Below are positions 4,950-12,614 of a stretch of DNA of 22,897 bases, one piece after another (positions within the stretch are counted from its first letter, which is position 1; each line of letters begins with the position of its first letter). The notes beneath the pieces are model-generated. The model saw only the letters and a list, made by a program, of their open reading frames with translations. It made no database searches and was not told the DNA's origin. Source of the DNA: a virus; the IMG/VR virus record IMGVR_UViG_3300044591_000894, positions 1-22,897 of that record, one strand, 5' to 3'. Both the position numbers and the translations under genes were made by a program.

Positions 4950-5651
4950 ATGGAATGGAAATATAACGGAGAAGATTTTATTGAAGTTCCAAAAAATATG
5001 GAAGGTTTTGTTTATTTGATTACAAATTTAACTAATGAAAGAAAATATGTGGGGAAAAAACACTTTTGGACTAGACAAAAAGATAAAAAAACTGGACGCA
5101 AAAAAACAAAAGAAAGTGATTGGAAAAATTATTATGGTTCTTGTGATGAATTAAAAGAAGATATTAAAGACATAGGAAAAGAAAATTTTTTAAGAGAAAT
5201 TCTTTACTTATGTCCTCATAAAAAATCTATGTCTTATTTTGAAACTTACGAACAATTTAAAAGAGATGTATTGATGACTGATGAATATTATAATACAAAT
5301 ATTGAAGGAAGATTTTTTGTAAGTGAAAGAACTGGAATTTATGAAGTTGTTTTAAGAAATGACAAATATAGAGAAGATAAAAGAAAACTTATGACTGGTG
5401 ATAATAATCCAGCAAAAAGACCAGAGGTTAGACAAAAGTTAAGTGAAATGTTTTCTGGTGAAGGGAATCCTATGTATGGATCCAAATTGACAAAAGAACA
5501 TAAACAAAAACTTACTACATCAAGAAATATTATTCTAACGGATGGAAATAAAAATTGGGAAAGTATAGTATCTTATATGAAAGAAAATAAAATAGGATTC
5601 CAAACATACAAAAAAAGGTTACAAGAAGGTAATGTTTGGATAGTTGATTAA
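4950..5651 (+). CDS. GIY-YIG homing endonuclease with two NUMOD3 motifs
   Basis: 233 residues and the only convincing plus-strand gene in the window. An N-terminal GIY-YIG-type domain runs from about 18 to 125: GFVYLIT (19-25) and KYVG (32-35) correspond to the GIY and YIG strands, followed by SDWKNYYGS and NFLREI. Two NUMOD3-like DNA-contact repeats follow (about 150-169 beginning GDNNPAKRPEV, and about 170-189 beginning GEGNPMYGSKL), then a C-terminal helical DNA-binding tail. This is the layout of freestanding Seg-like homing nucleases of T4-like phages, which cut DNA of related phages and spread by recombination. The gene is very AT-rich (11 G/C in 60 bases at 4921-4980). It ends inside the locus where the minus-strand GIY-YIG remnant (5648-5758) breaks off, which suggests it invaded that gene. 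Confidence 0.88.
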   Translation: MEWKYNGEDFIEVPKNMEGFVYLITNLTNERKYVGKKHFWTRQKDKKTGRKKTKESDWKNYYGSCDELKEDIKDIGKENFLREILYLCPHKKSMSYFETYEQFKRDVLMTDEYYNTNIEGRFFVSERTGIYEVVLRNDKYREDKRKLMTGDNNPAKRPEVRQKLSEMFSGEGNPMYGSKLTKEHKQKLTTSRNIILTDGNKNWESIVSYMKENKIGFQTYKKRLQEGNVWIVD

Positions 5652-5758
5652 TAATAATACTTACTACAAGATATAAGATAAACAAAACCAAAACTATCTT
5701 GAATATCATTGCTATCAAAAATTTCCCCATTGTATCTCCAAGGGTTTTCATAACTCAT
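5648..5758 (-). pseudogene. Truncated GIY-YIG-family gene start (36 codons)
   Basis: From the ATG at 5758 the minus strand reads MSYENPWRYNGEIFDSNDIQ then DSFGFVYLIS before drifting into CSKYYY and a stop at 5650-5648. The first 29 residues match the start of the same broad family as the plus-strand nuclease: W-x-YNGE-x-F followed by GFVYLI is shared with its MEWKYNGEDF and GFVYLIT. The reading frame is lost where the plus-strand gene ends (the two stops overlap at 5648-5651). A perfect TATAAATA late promoter lies 25 bases upstream, as expected for a once-complete late gene. It might still be translated as a 36-residue peptide. An alternative hydrophobic frame from 5751 overlaps the nuclease and is less convincing. 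Confidence 0.75.
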
Positions 5759-5782
5759 TCGGGTTCCTAATAATATTCAAGT

Positions 5783-5790
5783 TATTTATA
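5783..5790 (-). promoter_or_regulatory. T4-type late promoter (TATAAATA)
   Basis: A perfect octamer on the minus strand, 25 bases before the ATG of the truncated GIY-YIG gene and after the terminator at 5832-5858. Confidence 0.7.
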
Positions 5791-5831
5791 AGTATAACTT
5801 ATCTTCAACCCTAACAGAGTGATTATAGTCA

Positions 5832-5858
5832 TAAAAAAAGCACCTGTCAAGGTGCCTT
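5832..5858 (-). terminator. Terminator after the 517-aa virion-type gene
   Basis: Stem GCACC/GGTGC (5840-5844, 5851-5855) with a 6-base loop, followed on the minus strand by seven T (plus-strand A run ending at 5839). It lies 20 bases after the stop at 5878. Confidence 0.85.
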
Positions 5859-5877
5859 AATGAATTTTAATATTATA

Positions 5878-7431
5878 TCAACCTTCCATAATTTGATTGA
5901 ACCAACCCTCACTCATATTGTTGATGATTACATTTGCGTCTTCAACTGTTGATGCAAAGTTGTTTTCGAGAAGGTATGATGCTACAAATTCATATGCTTC
6001 ATATGCCTCTCTATTGAGTTGCTTTTTCTCTCTAGGGGTCAAAGCACCTCTTTGTGCTCCTCTTGCTGCCTGCTTTGCTTTTACAGCAGGGTCATCAGAC
6101 TTATGAGCATATCCGTGAAGACCAGGACTTGAAGAAGTTGTCTTACGGAAATCACCTCTTTGTGCTCTAGCAAGATTTTGTCTTGCTTTTTGCTTTGCAC
6201 TATCTCCATAAGTTGGTCTATTTTCAAGTGCAGTTGCTTTGTCTGCAAACTTACCACCACCTGTTGATTTTGCAATTCTATTACGGATTGCAGTTTCATC
6301 ATGGCCTCTCTTAGCCATTGCAGTTGCTTCATCCAATGAAGTTTCTTCATTATATGACTTATTTCTAACTGCTGCGATTGCTTCTGCCTTAGACATTCCA
6401 GATGCAATCATTCTTGCAATTCTTACATCTGCAAAGTCATTATCACCATCTTGGTCTTGGTCTTTTTTCTTTGCTTCGTAGATTTCATTATAAGCACCTG
6501 CAATATCTCTCAAAGTTTTTGCAGTATTCCATTCGTAAGAATTTGATTGCGTCATTGCCGTTGGTTTGGGTTTTGTATTATTTATACCAGTTGCTGGTTT
6601 TAATGGGTATTTAGACATATCCCTTGGGGTAAATTTCTGCAAATCTGCTGCTGCACTTTTCATATCAGGAACAGCAGGAGTAGGACCAGTCGTAGGAAGA
6701 TTAGTTTTTTGTGCTGCTTGAAGTGCTTTCTCTGGTGATGCTCCTTTATCTCTTGCTCCTTGTGCTGCTCTCAATTCAGCAGATGTTGGAGTTCTTCTTT
6801 CAAATGATGTATTACCCAACTTTCCAATTGCTGGTGTTGGGGGTTTTGGTGTTGAAGTTGATGATGCAGAATTCCTTGCAGCATTCTGTGCGGCAACACT
6901 TGCATAACGAGATTTCTCTGCAGCAGTAAATGCTCTTGCTTTAAAATTAGCACCAACTCCTGTTCCTTCTACTCCATTTTTCTTTGAAAGAACTGGCCCA
7001 GATGCTGCTGGTCTTGTTGGAGGTGTTGAACCTCCTGCTGCTGGTCTTGTTGGAGGAGAACCCGCTGGTTGTATTCTTGCTTTTTCTGCTTTTTCTTTTT
7101 CTACCTTATCTGCTGCTGCTATTGCAGCATTTTGTGCTCTTGATATTCTTGTTTCTCGTTGTCCTTTATTCAAGTCAGCAGCAAGTTTCTGAGCTCTTAG
7201 TTGTTGCCTTTTGCCTGCTTGACTACTGGTCATCCATTCCCAATCGCTAGTCAAATTTGGATCAACTTTTCCCGTTGCTACAAATCTACCACCTTTACTT
7301 ATTACCCCCAATTGAGCACGTTCATTTTTGTATTTTATTTGTTCTGGTGTAAGTGGTGCTTCATTCAACTGCTCCCCATCATAAACACTCAAATATAACT
7401 CGTTCAAGGAGTCCAAATCTTTTTTATTCAT
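5878..7431 (-). CDS. Cyanophage modular virion-type protein, 517 aa
   Basis: I place the start at the ATG at 7431 (MNKKDLDSLNELYLSVYDGE). A longer frame to 7494 exists but would overlap the previous gene and begin upstream of the late-type octamer at 7467-7474. The protein is alanine-, lysine- and proline-rich, with a disordered middle containing SPPTRPAAGG and TPPTRPAAS repeats. Later modules are ones I recognise from cyanomyovirus structural proteins: DQDGDNDFADVRIARMIASG, SSPGLHGYAHKSDDPAVKAK, and a C-terminal module of about 40 residues beginning AYEFVASYLLENNF and ending MSEGWFNQIMEG. A related copy of that last module occurs in the neighbouring HAD-domain protein. Late promoter and composition suggest a virion or packaged protein; no enzyme domain is visible. 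Confidence 0.75.
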   Translation of the reverse strand: MNKKDLDSLNELYLSVYDGEQLNEAPLTPEQIKYKNERAQLGVISKGGRFVATGKVDPNLTSDWEWMTSSQAGKRQQLRAQKLAADLNKGQRETRISRAQNAAIAAADKVEKEKAEKARIQPAGSPPTRPAAGGSTPPTRPAASGPVLSKKNGVEGTGVGANFKARAFTAAEKSRYASVAAQNAARNSASSTSTPKPPTPAIGKLGNTSFERRTPTSAELRAAQGARDKGASPEKALQAAQKTNLPTTGPTPAVPDMKSAAADLQKFTPRDMSKYPLKPATGINNTKPKPTAMTQSNSYEWNTAKTLRDIAGAYNEIYEAKKKDQDQDGDNDFADVRIARMIASGMSKAEAIAAVRNKSYNEETSLDEATAMAKRGHDETAIRNRIAKSTGGGKFADKATALENRPTYGDSAKQKARQNLARAQRGDFRKTTSSSPGLHGYAHKSDDPAVKAKQAARGAQRGALTPREKKQLNREAYEAYEFVASYLLENNFASTVEDANVIINNMSEGWFNQIMEG

Positions 7432-7466
7432 CTTGTTGGGAGCAATAAAAAGTACTTTTATATACT

Positions 7467-7474
7467 TATTTATT
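7467..7474 (-). promoter_or_regulatory. Late-promoter-like octamer (AATAAATA)
   Basis: Minus strand AATAAATA, 36 bases before the chosen start at 7431 and overlapping the stop codon of the HAD-domain gene. One mismatch from the late consensus. Its position argues for the shorter start of the 517-aa gene. Confidence 0.45.
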
Positions 7475-8636
7475 ATTTTATAAATTGCTTCCAATATTCG
7501 TAAGAACTCATTTCTTCATTCTTTGTTGCCTGATAAGAACGAACTCTTGATTCACCTTTTTTATCTGGTGCAACCATATGAGTTTTGATTTTCTTTGATG
7601 TTGGTGCTTCTTTCTTTTCTTTCTCAAATGCTTTATGAACTTTAGCAGCATCATCGTACATATGAATTTTTTTAGCACCACTTTGCTTTGCTACTGCATT
7701 CGCAACATCCACTTTCTTTTTGCCAATATCACCACCTTTCATTCCACCAGTATAGTGAATCTTTGACTTATCCACATCAACACCGTGCTTCTTAAGATGT
7801 CCTTGGAATTCACTTGGTTTATCGAACTTAGAACGAGCAGTAATTAAATGAACGTTTTGTCCTCTTGCCTGTTTTCTCTTAATGTCCTTAATTACTTTCT
7901 TATTTGGACTTGAAGTTTCCTTGAACTTCTTAGCACTTTGGAACTCACTAAAATCATATGAGTGTCCTTTTTCCAACTTATGAGTATTGAACTCTTGGTT
8001 GCTTAGACTCTTAACTCTCTTACCTGATGAATCCTTTACGTGAACCTGAACATTTGGTTTTCCTTTTTTGCCGTGACCGAACAAAGTTTCATCCACATCA
8101 TATGCGTGAACTGTTCTTTTTGGTCTAGTTCCTCTTGCCTTTTCTTCAATATATTCTTCAAGAATAACTGCCACAAATTCAGTGCTCATACACTCAAACA
8201 TATTTTCAGCAGTCTCATAATCTTGTGCGAATTCACTATCAACTAAAGTTTCAATTACATAATTATAAATGTTTTCTGTTTCTTCTCTCTGTGCTGCATA
8301 ATAAGCACCAAGTGCTCTCTTAATTCTTTGCTTTTTACTATCACCTTTGAAGGTTTTGCTCTTTGAATGAACGAAATCACTGATTGTCGCACCAGCATCA
8401 GCACCTACATCAATCTTTTCATTTACTTCAACTTCTTCTCCAATTTTATTCATATTATATAATTTTCTTCCAATCGCATCCAGTTTAGCATTTTTTTCAC
8501 TTTTTGCTCTATTTCTTTTTCTTCTTGCTAAGATTTCATCTGCTTTACTTGCAAATTCTGATTGTCCTGCAATATCTGGATGTTCTGCCGCAACACCTTC
8601 GGTATAAATTCTTTTGAACTTGGAAATGCCAGACAT
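7473..8636 (-). CDS. Modular virion-type protein with a HAD-like phosphatase domain, 387 aa
   Basis: The ATG at 8636 (MSGISKFKRIYTEGVAAEHP) lies 23 bases after a perfect late promoter; a TTG four codons upstream is less likely. Residues about 78-117 are the cyanophage module GADAGATISDFVHS to RIKRALGAYY. About 123-160 is a coiled module related to the C-terminus of the neighbouring 517-aa protein. From about 174 a HAD fold follows: D180-V-D182-E-T-L-F (motif I nucleophile and acid), LITAR with T266 (motif II), a lysine in GDIGKKKVDV (motif III, about K306-K308) and Y-D328-D329 (motif IV). All catalytic positions look intact, so a phosphohydrolase on a small molecule, nucleotide or polynucleotide end is plausible. 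The basic, linker-rich tail suggests nucleic-acid or virion association. Substrate unknown. Confidence 0.78.
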   Translation of the reverse strand: MSGISKFKRIYTEGVAAEHPDIAGQSEFASKADEILARRKRNRAKSEKNAKLDAIGRKLYNMNKIGEEVEVNEKIDVGADAGATISDFVHSKSKTFKGDSKKQRIKRALGAYYAAQREETENIYNYVIETLVDSEFAQDYETAENMFECMSTEFVAVILEEYIEEKARGTRPKRTVHAYDVDETLFGHGKKGKPNVQVHVKDSSGKRVKSLSNQEFNTHKLEKGHSYDFSEFQSAKKFKETSSPNKKVIKDIKRKQARGQNVHLITARSKFDKPSEFQGHLKKHGVDVDKSKIHYTGGMKGGDIGKKKVDVANAVAKQSGAKKIHMYDDAAKVHKAFEKEKKEAPTSKKIKTHMVAPDKKGESRVRSYQATKNEEMSSYEYWKQFIK

Positions 8637-8658
8637 ATGAATAAGCAATACTTTTTTT

Positions 8659-8666
8659 TATTTATA
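8659..8666 (-). promoter_or_regulatory. T4-type late promoter (TATAAATA) for the HAD-domain gene
   Basis: A perfect octamer on the minus strand, 23 bases before the ATG at 8636. It begins in the T tract of the terminator at 8667-8690. Confidence 0.8.
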
Positions 8667-8690
8667 AAAAAAGAGGGGTCGAAACCCCTC
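8667..8690 (-). terminator. Strong terminator closing the primase-nrdA-nrdB-nuclease operon
   Basis: A 7-bp stem GAGGGGT/ACCCCTC (8673-8679, 8684-8690) with a TTCG tetraloop on the minus strand and a run of seven T. It lies 3 bases past the stop of the GIY-YIG gene. Confidence 0.92.
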
Positions 8691-8693
8691 ATA

Positions 8694-9155
8694 TTACATC
8701 TTCAGAAACCTACCATTAGAATCTCTTGGTAGTGGCTTTCTTTTTCTTTCCGCCCAAACTTTTTTCATAGATTCACGTTTTCTTTCAATTTCTTCTGGGG
8801 TTTGTTTCCCAGGTCTTCCTTTTCTATGTGCCGAATTGGAACACTTTTCCCTTATTTCAGGTGTTCTTTCATAAGGAGTATATAATGATTTATATTGTTT
8901 TGGTGGAGTATCTCCACCATCAGTTTTATTTTCTAATATTCCAGTCCCATTATTCAATCTTCCCCACTTTTCTATCAATTTAATTTCTTCATTTAAAGCA
9001 GTTTTTTCATCAACATCTTTTAAAGGAAAAATGACTCGTTCTTTGGGTGGAACTTCTACACTATGAGATTTTTGTTTCCACCTATTATCTTTCCCCTTAC
9101 CGACATAGTAAGGGGTTCCATCTTCTTTTAAATAAACATAAACATAATAATTCAT
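8694..9155 (-). CDS. GIY-YIG endonuclease downstream of nrdB
   Basis: 153 residues. The N-terminal GIY-YIG signature is YYVYVYLKEDGTPYYVGKG (3-21), with R25 as the expected catalytic arginine, an acidic helix (NEEIKLIEKWG) carrying the metal-binding glutamate, and an asparagine-glycine region (ENKTDGGDTPP). The C-terminal half is basic (SAHRKGRPGKQTPEEIERKR, then MKKVWAERKRK), a NUMOD-like DNA-binding tail. Its ATG overlaps the nrdB stop (ATGA), so it is co-translated with nrdB. This fits the known habit of homing nucleases to settle beside nrd genes in T-even phages. A homing role is likely but not shown; single-domain GIY-YIG nucleases can also have repair or exclusion roles. Confidence 0.82.
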   Translation of the reverse strand: MNYYVYVYLKEDGTPYYVGKGKDNRWKQKSHSVEVPPKERVIFPLKDVDEKTALNEEIKLIEKWGRLNNGTGILENKTDGGDTPPKQYKSLYTPYERTPEIREKCSNSAHRKGRPGKQTPEEIERKRESMKKVWAERKRKPLPRDSNGRFLKM

Positions 9156-10294
9156 AGTTTAAAACTAGAAAATTGATTTGAAGTCATATCTTGTTTAATT
9201 CCACCAACCAAATAGCTTTCTGCCTCCGATTCTTGAGGTGCTACTTGCAATCCTTTAGATTCAATCCAGTGAGAAGTCCAAGGAAGTGGGTTATTTTTTG
9301 CAGAAATATCATAAAGTGGTTTAATACCAATTGCTTTCATACGACGATTGGCAATCCACTCAACGTAACTCCAAAGAAGTTTATCATTCAGACCAATCAT
9401 TGAACCATCTTTAAACAAATATTCTGCCCACCTTTTCTCCTCATTCACACAATTGTCAAAAGCACTTCTTACCCATTCCTCTTCTTCTTTAGCAATTTGT
9501 TGCATTTCTGGATCATCTCCTTCACGCCACTTATTGAGGATGTTCTGAGTAATGACAAGGTGCTGATTTTCGTCTCGTGCGATGAGAGAGATAATTTTAG
9601 CGGATCCTTCCATAAGTTTGAGTTCACCAAACGCAAACGAGCAAGCGAAAGAGACATAGAATCTGATACCTTCGAGAATATTGACATTTGCAATTGCACG
9701 ATAGAGTTTTCTTTTTAATTCATATCTTTCATCCTTTGCAGTTCCAGCACCTTCTTGAGCGTGAATCCAAAGATTTGAGTTTCCATAAGATTGTGCCGAA
9801 TTAATAAAATCATCATAAGCACCAGTTACGGATGAAGCACGATCAAGAATTCTTTCATCAGTTAAAATAGAATCAAAAACTTCTGAGGGATCCGAATACA
9901 CATTCTTAATAATATATGTATAGGAACGACTATGAATCATTTCCATAAATTCCCAAACCGTCATACAAGCTTCCAATTCAGGAAGAGAACAATAAGGAAT
10001 AAATGCCATTCCAGGACCACGACCCTGAACTGAATCTAAAAGAATTTGATATTTTAGATTAGAAGTAAAGATATGTTTTTGTTCTGGACGAAGAGTTTGA
10101 TAATCTGCACGATCCTTTTGCAAAGAAACTTCTTCTGGTCTCCAGAAATACCCCAACTGTTGTTGAGTCAGTTTATCAAATACTGGATACTTATACGAAT
10201 CATATCTTTGAACTCCAAGAGGAGAACCAAAAAACATAGGTTGCTTTTTGGCATCTACCTCTTGAGTATTAAATACGGTCATTCCTTGAATCAT
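9152..10294 (-). CDS. nrdB: Ribonucleotide reductase class Ia small subunit
   Basis: NrdB carries the diiron-tyrosyl radical used by NrdA to reduce ribonucleotides, feeding dNTPs to phage replication. Numbered from the ATG at 10294 (MIQGMTVFNTQ), the ligands match E. coli NrdB: D87 in LLDSVQG, E118 and H121 in MEMIHSRSY, radical tyrosine Y125, E208 in NILEGIRFY, and E242 and H245 in RDENQH. The C-terminus SYLVGGIKQD to FSSFKL is the NrdA-docking tail. The frame opens earlier, at a GTG at 10336 overlapping nrdA, and family alignment would also allow Met at 10282; 10294 has a weak AGAAAG ribosome site. About 380 residues, normal for the family. It is co-transcribed with nrdA and coupled to the downstream nuclease. 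Confidence 0.95.
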   Translation of the reverse strand: MIQGMTVFNTQEVDAKKQPMFFGSPLGVQRYDSYKYPVFDKLTQQQLGYFWRPEEVSLQKDRADYQTLRPEQKHIFTSNLKYQILLDSVQGRGPGMAFIPYCSLPELEACMTVWEFMEMIHSRSYTYIIKNVYSDPSEVFDSILTDERILDRASSVTGAYDDFINSAQSYGNSNLWIHAQEGAGTAKDERYELKRKLYRAIANVNILEGIRFYVSFACSFAFGELKLMEGSAKIISLIARDENQHLVITQNILNKWREGDDPEMQQIAKEEEEWVRSAFDNCVNEEKRWAEYLFKDGSMIGLNDKLLWSYVEWIANRRMKAIGIKPLYDISAKNNPLPWTSHWIESKGLQVAPQESEAESYLVGGIKQDMTSNQFSSFKL

Positions 10295-10316
10295 TTTTTC
10301 TTTCTCTGCAGTAATT

Positions 10317-12614
10317 CTAAATTTTACAGGATTCACAGTCTTCTTCCCCTCCTTCTAAAAGTTCTTTAACGAGATCATCAATACTAGTTTTTTCCTCCTT
10401 AACTTCATCTGTTTTATTATCATATGTATTTTGGTAATAAGAAGTCTTCCATCCAAGTTTATAAGTTGTAAGAAGATCTTGTGCCATCACTGAAACAGGA
10501 ACTTCATTATTTTCATAATTGCTTGGATTATAGGACCAGTTTCCAGAAATTGCTTGATCGAAGAATTTTTGCATAACTGCAACAATATTAATATACCCAC
10601 GATTGCTAGGCATATCCCAAAGCAACGTATAATTGTTTTTGAGATGCTGATACTGTGGAACAATTTGTTTAAGAGGACCTTTTTTGGATTTCTTAATTGA
10701 CAAGAATCCACGAGGAGGTTCGATTCCATTAGTTGCATTTGAAACTACAGAACTTGATTCTGAAGGCATTTGTGCCGTAAGAGTAGAATGCCTAAGACCA
10801 AACTCTTTGATTGATTGTCTTAATGATTCCCAATCATGCTGAAGAGCAACCGAAGAAACTTCATCCAAATCTTTCTTATAAGTATCGATTGGAAGAATAC
10901 CTTGGGAATACTTAGTGCGATTGAAATATTCACAAGCACCCTTTTCTTTAGCAACTTCATTTGATGCTTTGAGAAGGAAATATTGGAAAGATTCAGATAG
11001 TTGATGAACTGCATCCCAAGCTTCTTGAGTATCATAATTAAAACCAAGTTTAGCAAGATAATGTGCTAAACCAATATATCCAACACCTAAAGACCTACGT
11101 GCTTTAGTTCCAATCTCTGCAGCAACTACAGGATAGTTTTGATAATCAATCAATTCTTCCAAACCACGAACAGAAAGATCACAAAGATCTTCAAATTCAT
11201 CATCGGATTTCACTTTACCAACATTGACAGCAGAAAGAATACAAAGTGCAATTTCACCATCAGGATCATCAATATGTTGAAGTGGTACTGTAGGAAGTGT
11301 AATCTCTTGGCAAAGATTACTCATTTCAACCTTATCAATAAATGATGAGTGTGAATTGCAATGGTCGATATTCATAATGTAAATACGACCAGTTTCTGCT
11401 CTTTCTTTTAAGAGGTCCAAAAAGAGTTCTTGAGCTCCGATAGTCTTTCTAGGAATAGATTCATTTCGTTCTGCATCCACATAAAGATCGTCAAATCGAT
11501 CAGTCCCAAAAGCATCATAAAGACCAGGAACTGCATGTGGAGAGAAAAGGGAGATTTCTTCGTTCTTGATAAATCGTTCATAGAACAGTTTGGAGATTTG
11601 GATAGAGTAGTCTAATTTACGAACACGATTATCTTCGGTTCCTTTATTATTTTTTAGTACTAAGATATCTTCTATCTCTTGGTGCCAGATAGGAAAGTGG
11701 ACTGTAGCAGAACCACCTCTGATACCGTTTTGTGTGCAGCATCGCACAGTTGCTTCAAACTTTTTAAGGAAGGGGACCACACCTGTGTGTTGTACTTCTC
11801 CACCTCTGATTTTACTGTTGATGCCACGGATTCGACCTGCGTTGATACCGATGCCCGCCCTTTGTGCAACATATCTGCCGATAGCCATATCAGAACTAAA
11901 GATGCTATCGAGGGTGTCATCAACATCAACAAGAACACAGCTAGCAAATTGTCGAAGTGGAGTTCGCACTCCTGCCATGATAGGTGTGGGAATGTTGATT
12001 TTGTGCTTTGAGATTGCGTCGTAGTATCGTTTGACATAGGAAATTCTAGTTTCTTTTGGATATCTAGCAAAAATAGTAGCAGCAATCATCATATACATGA
12101 ATTGTGGAGTTTCATATACTTGACCGATACTACGATCCTGAACCAAATACTTATCAACTACTTGACGAAGACCAGCATAAGTAAAAAGATAATCACGATT
12201 GTGTTGAATATAATGACCAAGACGATTGAGTTCGTCTTCTGTATAGTTATTCAAGATTTCTGAGTCATAAACTCCACAATCAACACATTTTTTAATGTGC
12301 TCAACGAAATCAGGATGATCTTGCACTCTTCCATACAAAGATTTTCTCACAGAAAATAAAAGTAATCTTGCAGCAACAAATTGATAATTTGGATTATCTA
12401 AGTCAATCAAATCTGATGCCGAACGAATCAAAATTTCTTGAATTTCTGCTGTAGTAATTCCATCATAAAACTGAATTCCTGATTGCATTTCAACTTGAGA
12501 AGCAGAAACACCAGCAAGATCTCTACATGCTTCTTCAACCATCAAATGAAGTTTATTCAAATCAAGAGGTTCTTTTGAACCATTTCTTTTAATTACCTTT
12601 GTACCGTTGCTCAT
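10317..12614 (-). CDS. nrdA: Ribonucleotide reductase class Ia large subunit
   Basis: About 765 residues. An N-terminal ATP-cone region (KVIKRNGSKEPLDLNKLHLM onward to about residue 95) precedes the ten-stranded catalytic barrel. From the ATG at 12614, the redox cysteines are C226 (FASCVLVDVDD) and C458 (LCILSAVNVG). The thiyl-radical cysteine is C435 in MSNLCQEI, with N433 and E437. The radical-transfer tyrosine pair is in KTSYYQNTYD, and the C-terminal shuttle pair is C760-E-S-C763. With the Met four codons earlier (12626), C439 and C462 would match E. coli numbering, but the ATGA overlap with the primase stop favours 12614. Substrates are ribonucleoside diphosphates. The shuttle cysteines are CxxC, closer together than the E. 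coli pair. Confidence 0.95.
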   Translation of the reverse strand: MSNGTKVIKRNGSKEPLDLNKLHLMVEEACRDLAGVSASQVEMQSGIQFYDGITTAEIQEILIRSASDLIDLDNPNYQFVAARLLLFSVRKSLYGRVQDHPDFVEHIKKCVDCGVYDSEILNNYTEDELNRLGHYIQHNRDYLFTYAGLRQVVDKYLVQDRSIGQVYETPQFMYMMIAATIFARYPKETRISYVKRYYDAISKHKINIPTPIMAGVRTPLRQFASCVLVDVDDTLDSIFSSDMAIGRYVAQRAGIGINAGRIRGINSKIRGGEVQHTGVVPFLKKFEATVRCCTQNGIRGGSATVHFPIWHQEIEDILVLKNNKGTEDNRVRKLDYSIQISKLFYERFIKNEEISLFSPHAVPGLYDAFGTDRFDDLYVDAERNESIPRKTIGAQELFLDLLKERAETGRIYIMNIDHCNSHSSFIDKVEMSNLCQEITLPTVPLQHIDDPDGEIALCILSAVNVGKVKSDDEFEDLCDLSVRGLEELIDYQNYPVVAAEIGTKARRSLGVGYIGLAHYLAKLGFNYDTQEAWDAVHQLSESFQYFLLKASNEVAKEKGACEYFNRTKYSQGILPIDTYKKDLDEVSSVALQHDWESLRQSIKEFGLRHSTLTAQMPSESSSVVSNATNGIEPPRGFLSIKKSKKGPLKQIVPQYQHLKNNYTLLWDMPSNRGYINIVAVMQKFFDQAISGNWSYNPSNYENNEVPVSVMAQDLLTTYKLGWKTSYYQNTYDNKTDEVKEEKTSIDDLVKELLEGGEEDCESCKI

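Noticed and set aside
5530-5751. Minus-strand hydrophobic 73-codon frame overlapping the nuclease 3' end
   Set aside because: It overlaps 122 bases of a well-supported nuclease gene and the GIY-YIG remnant in another frame explains the promoter, start and conserved motif better.
6081-7398. Several open frames inside the 517-aa gene on both strands
   Set aside because: They are leucine/glutamine-rich shadows produced by the alanine/lysine-biased codons of the real gene, without starts, ribosome sites or family features.
7432-7494. Longer N-terminus for the 517-aa virion-type gene
   Set aside because: It would overlap the HAD-domain gene, start upstream of the late-type octamer and add an atypical hydrophobic leader; the ATG at 7431 is more consistent.
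9454-9459. TTGACA within nrdB as a promoter
   Set aside because: The 17-spaced -10 is not similar to TATAAT and the site lies well inside an essential coding region with no gene start nearby.
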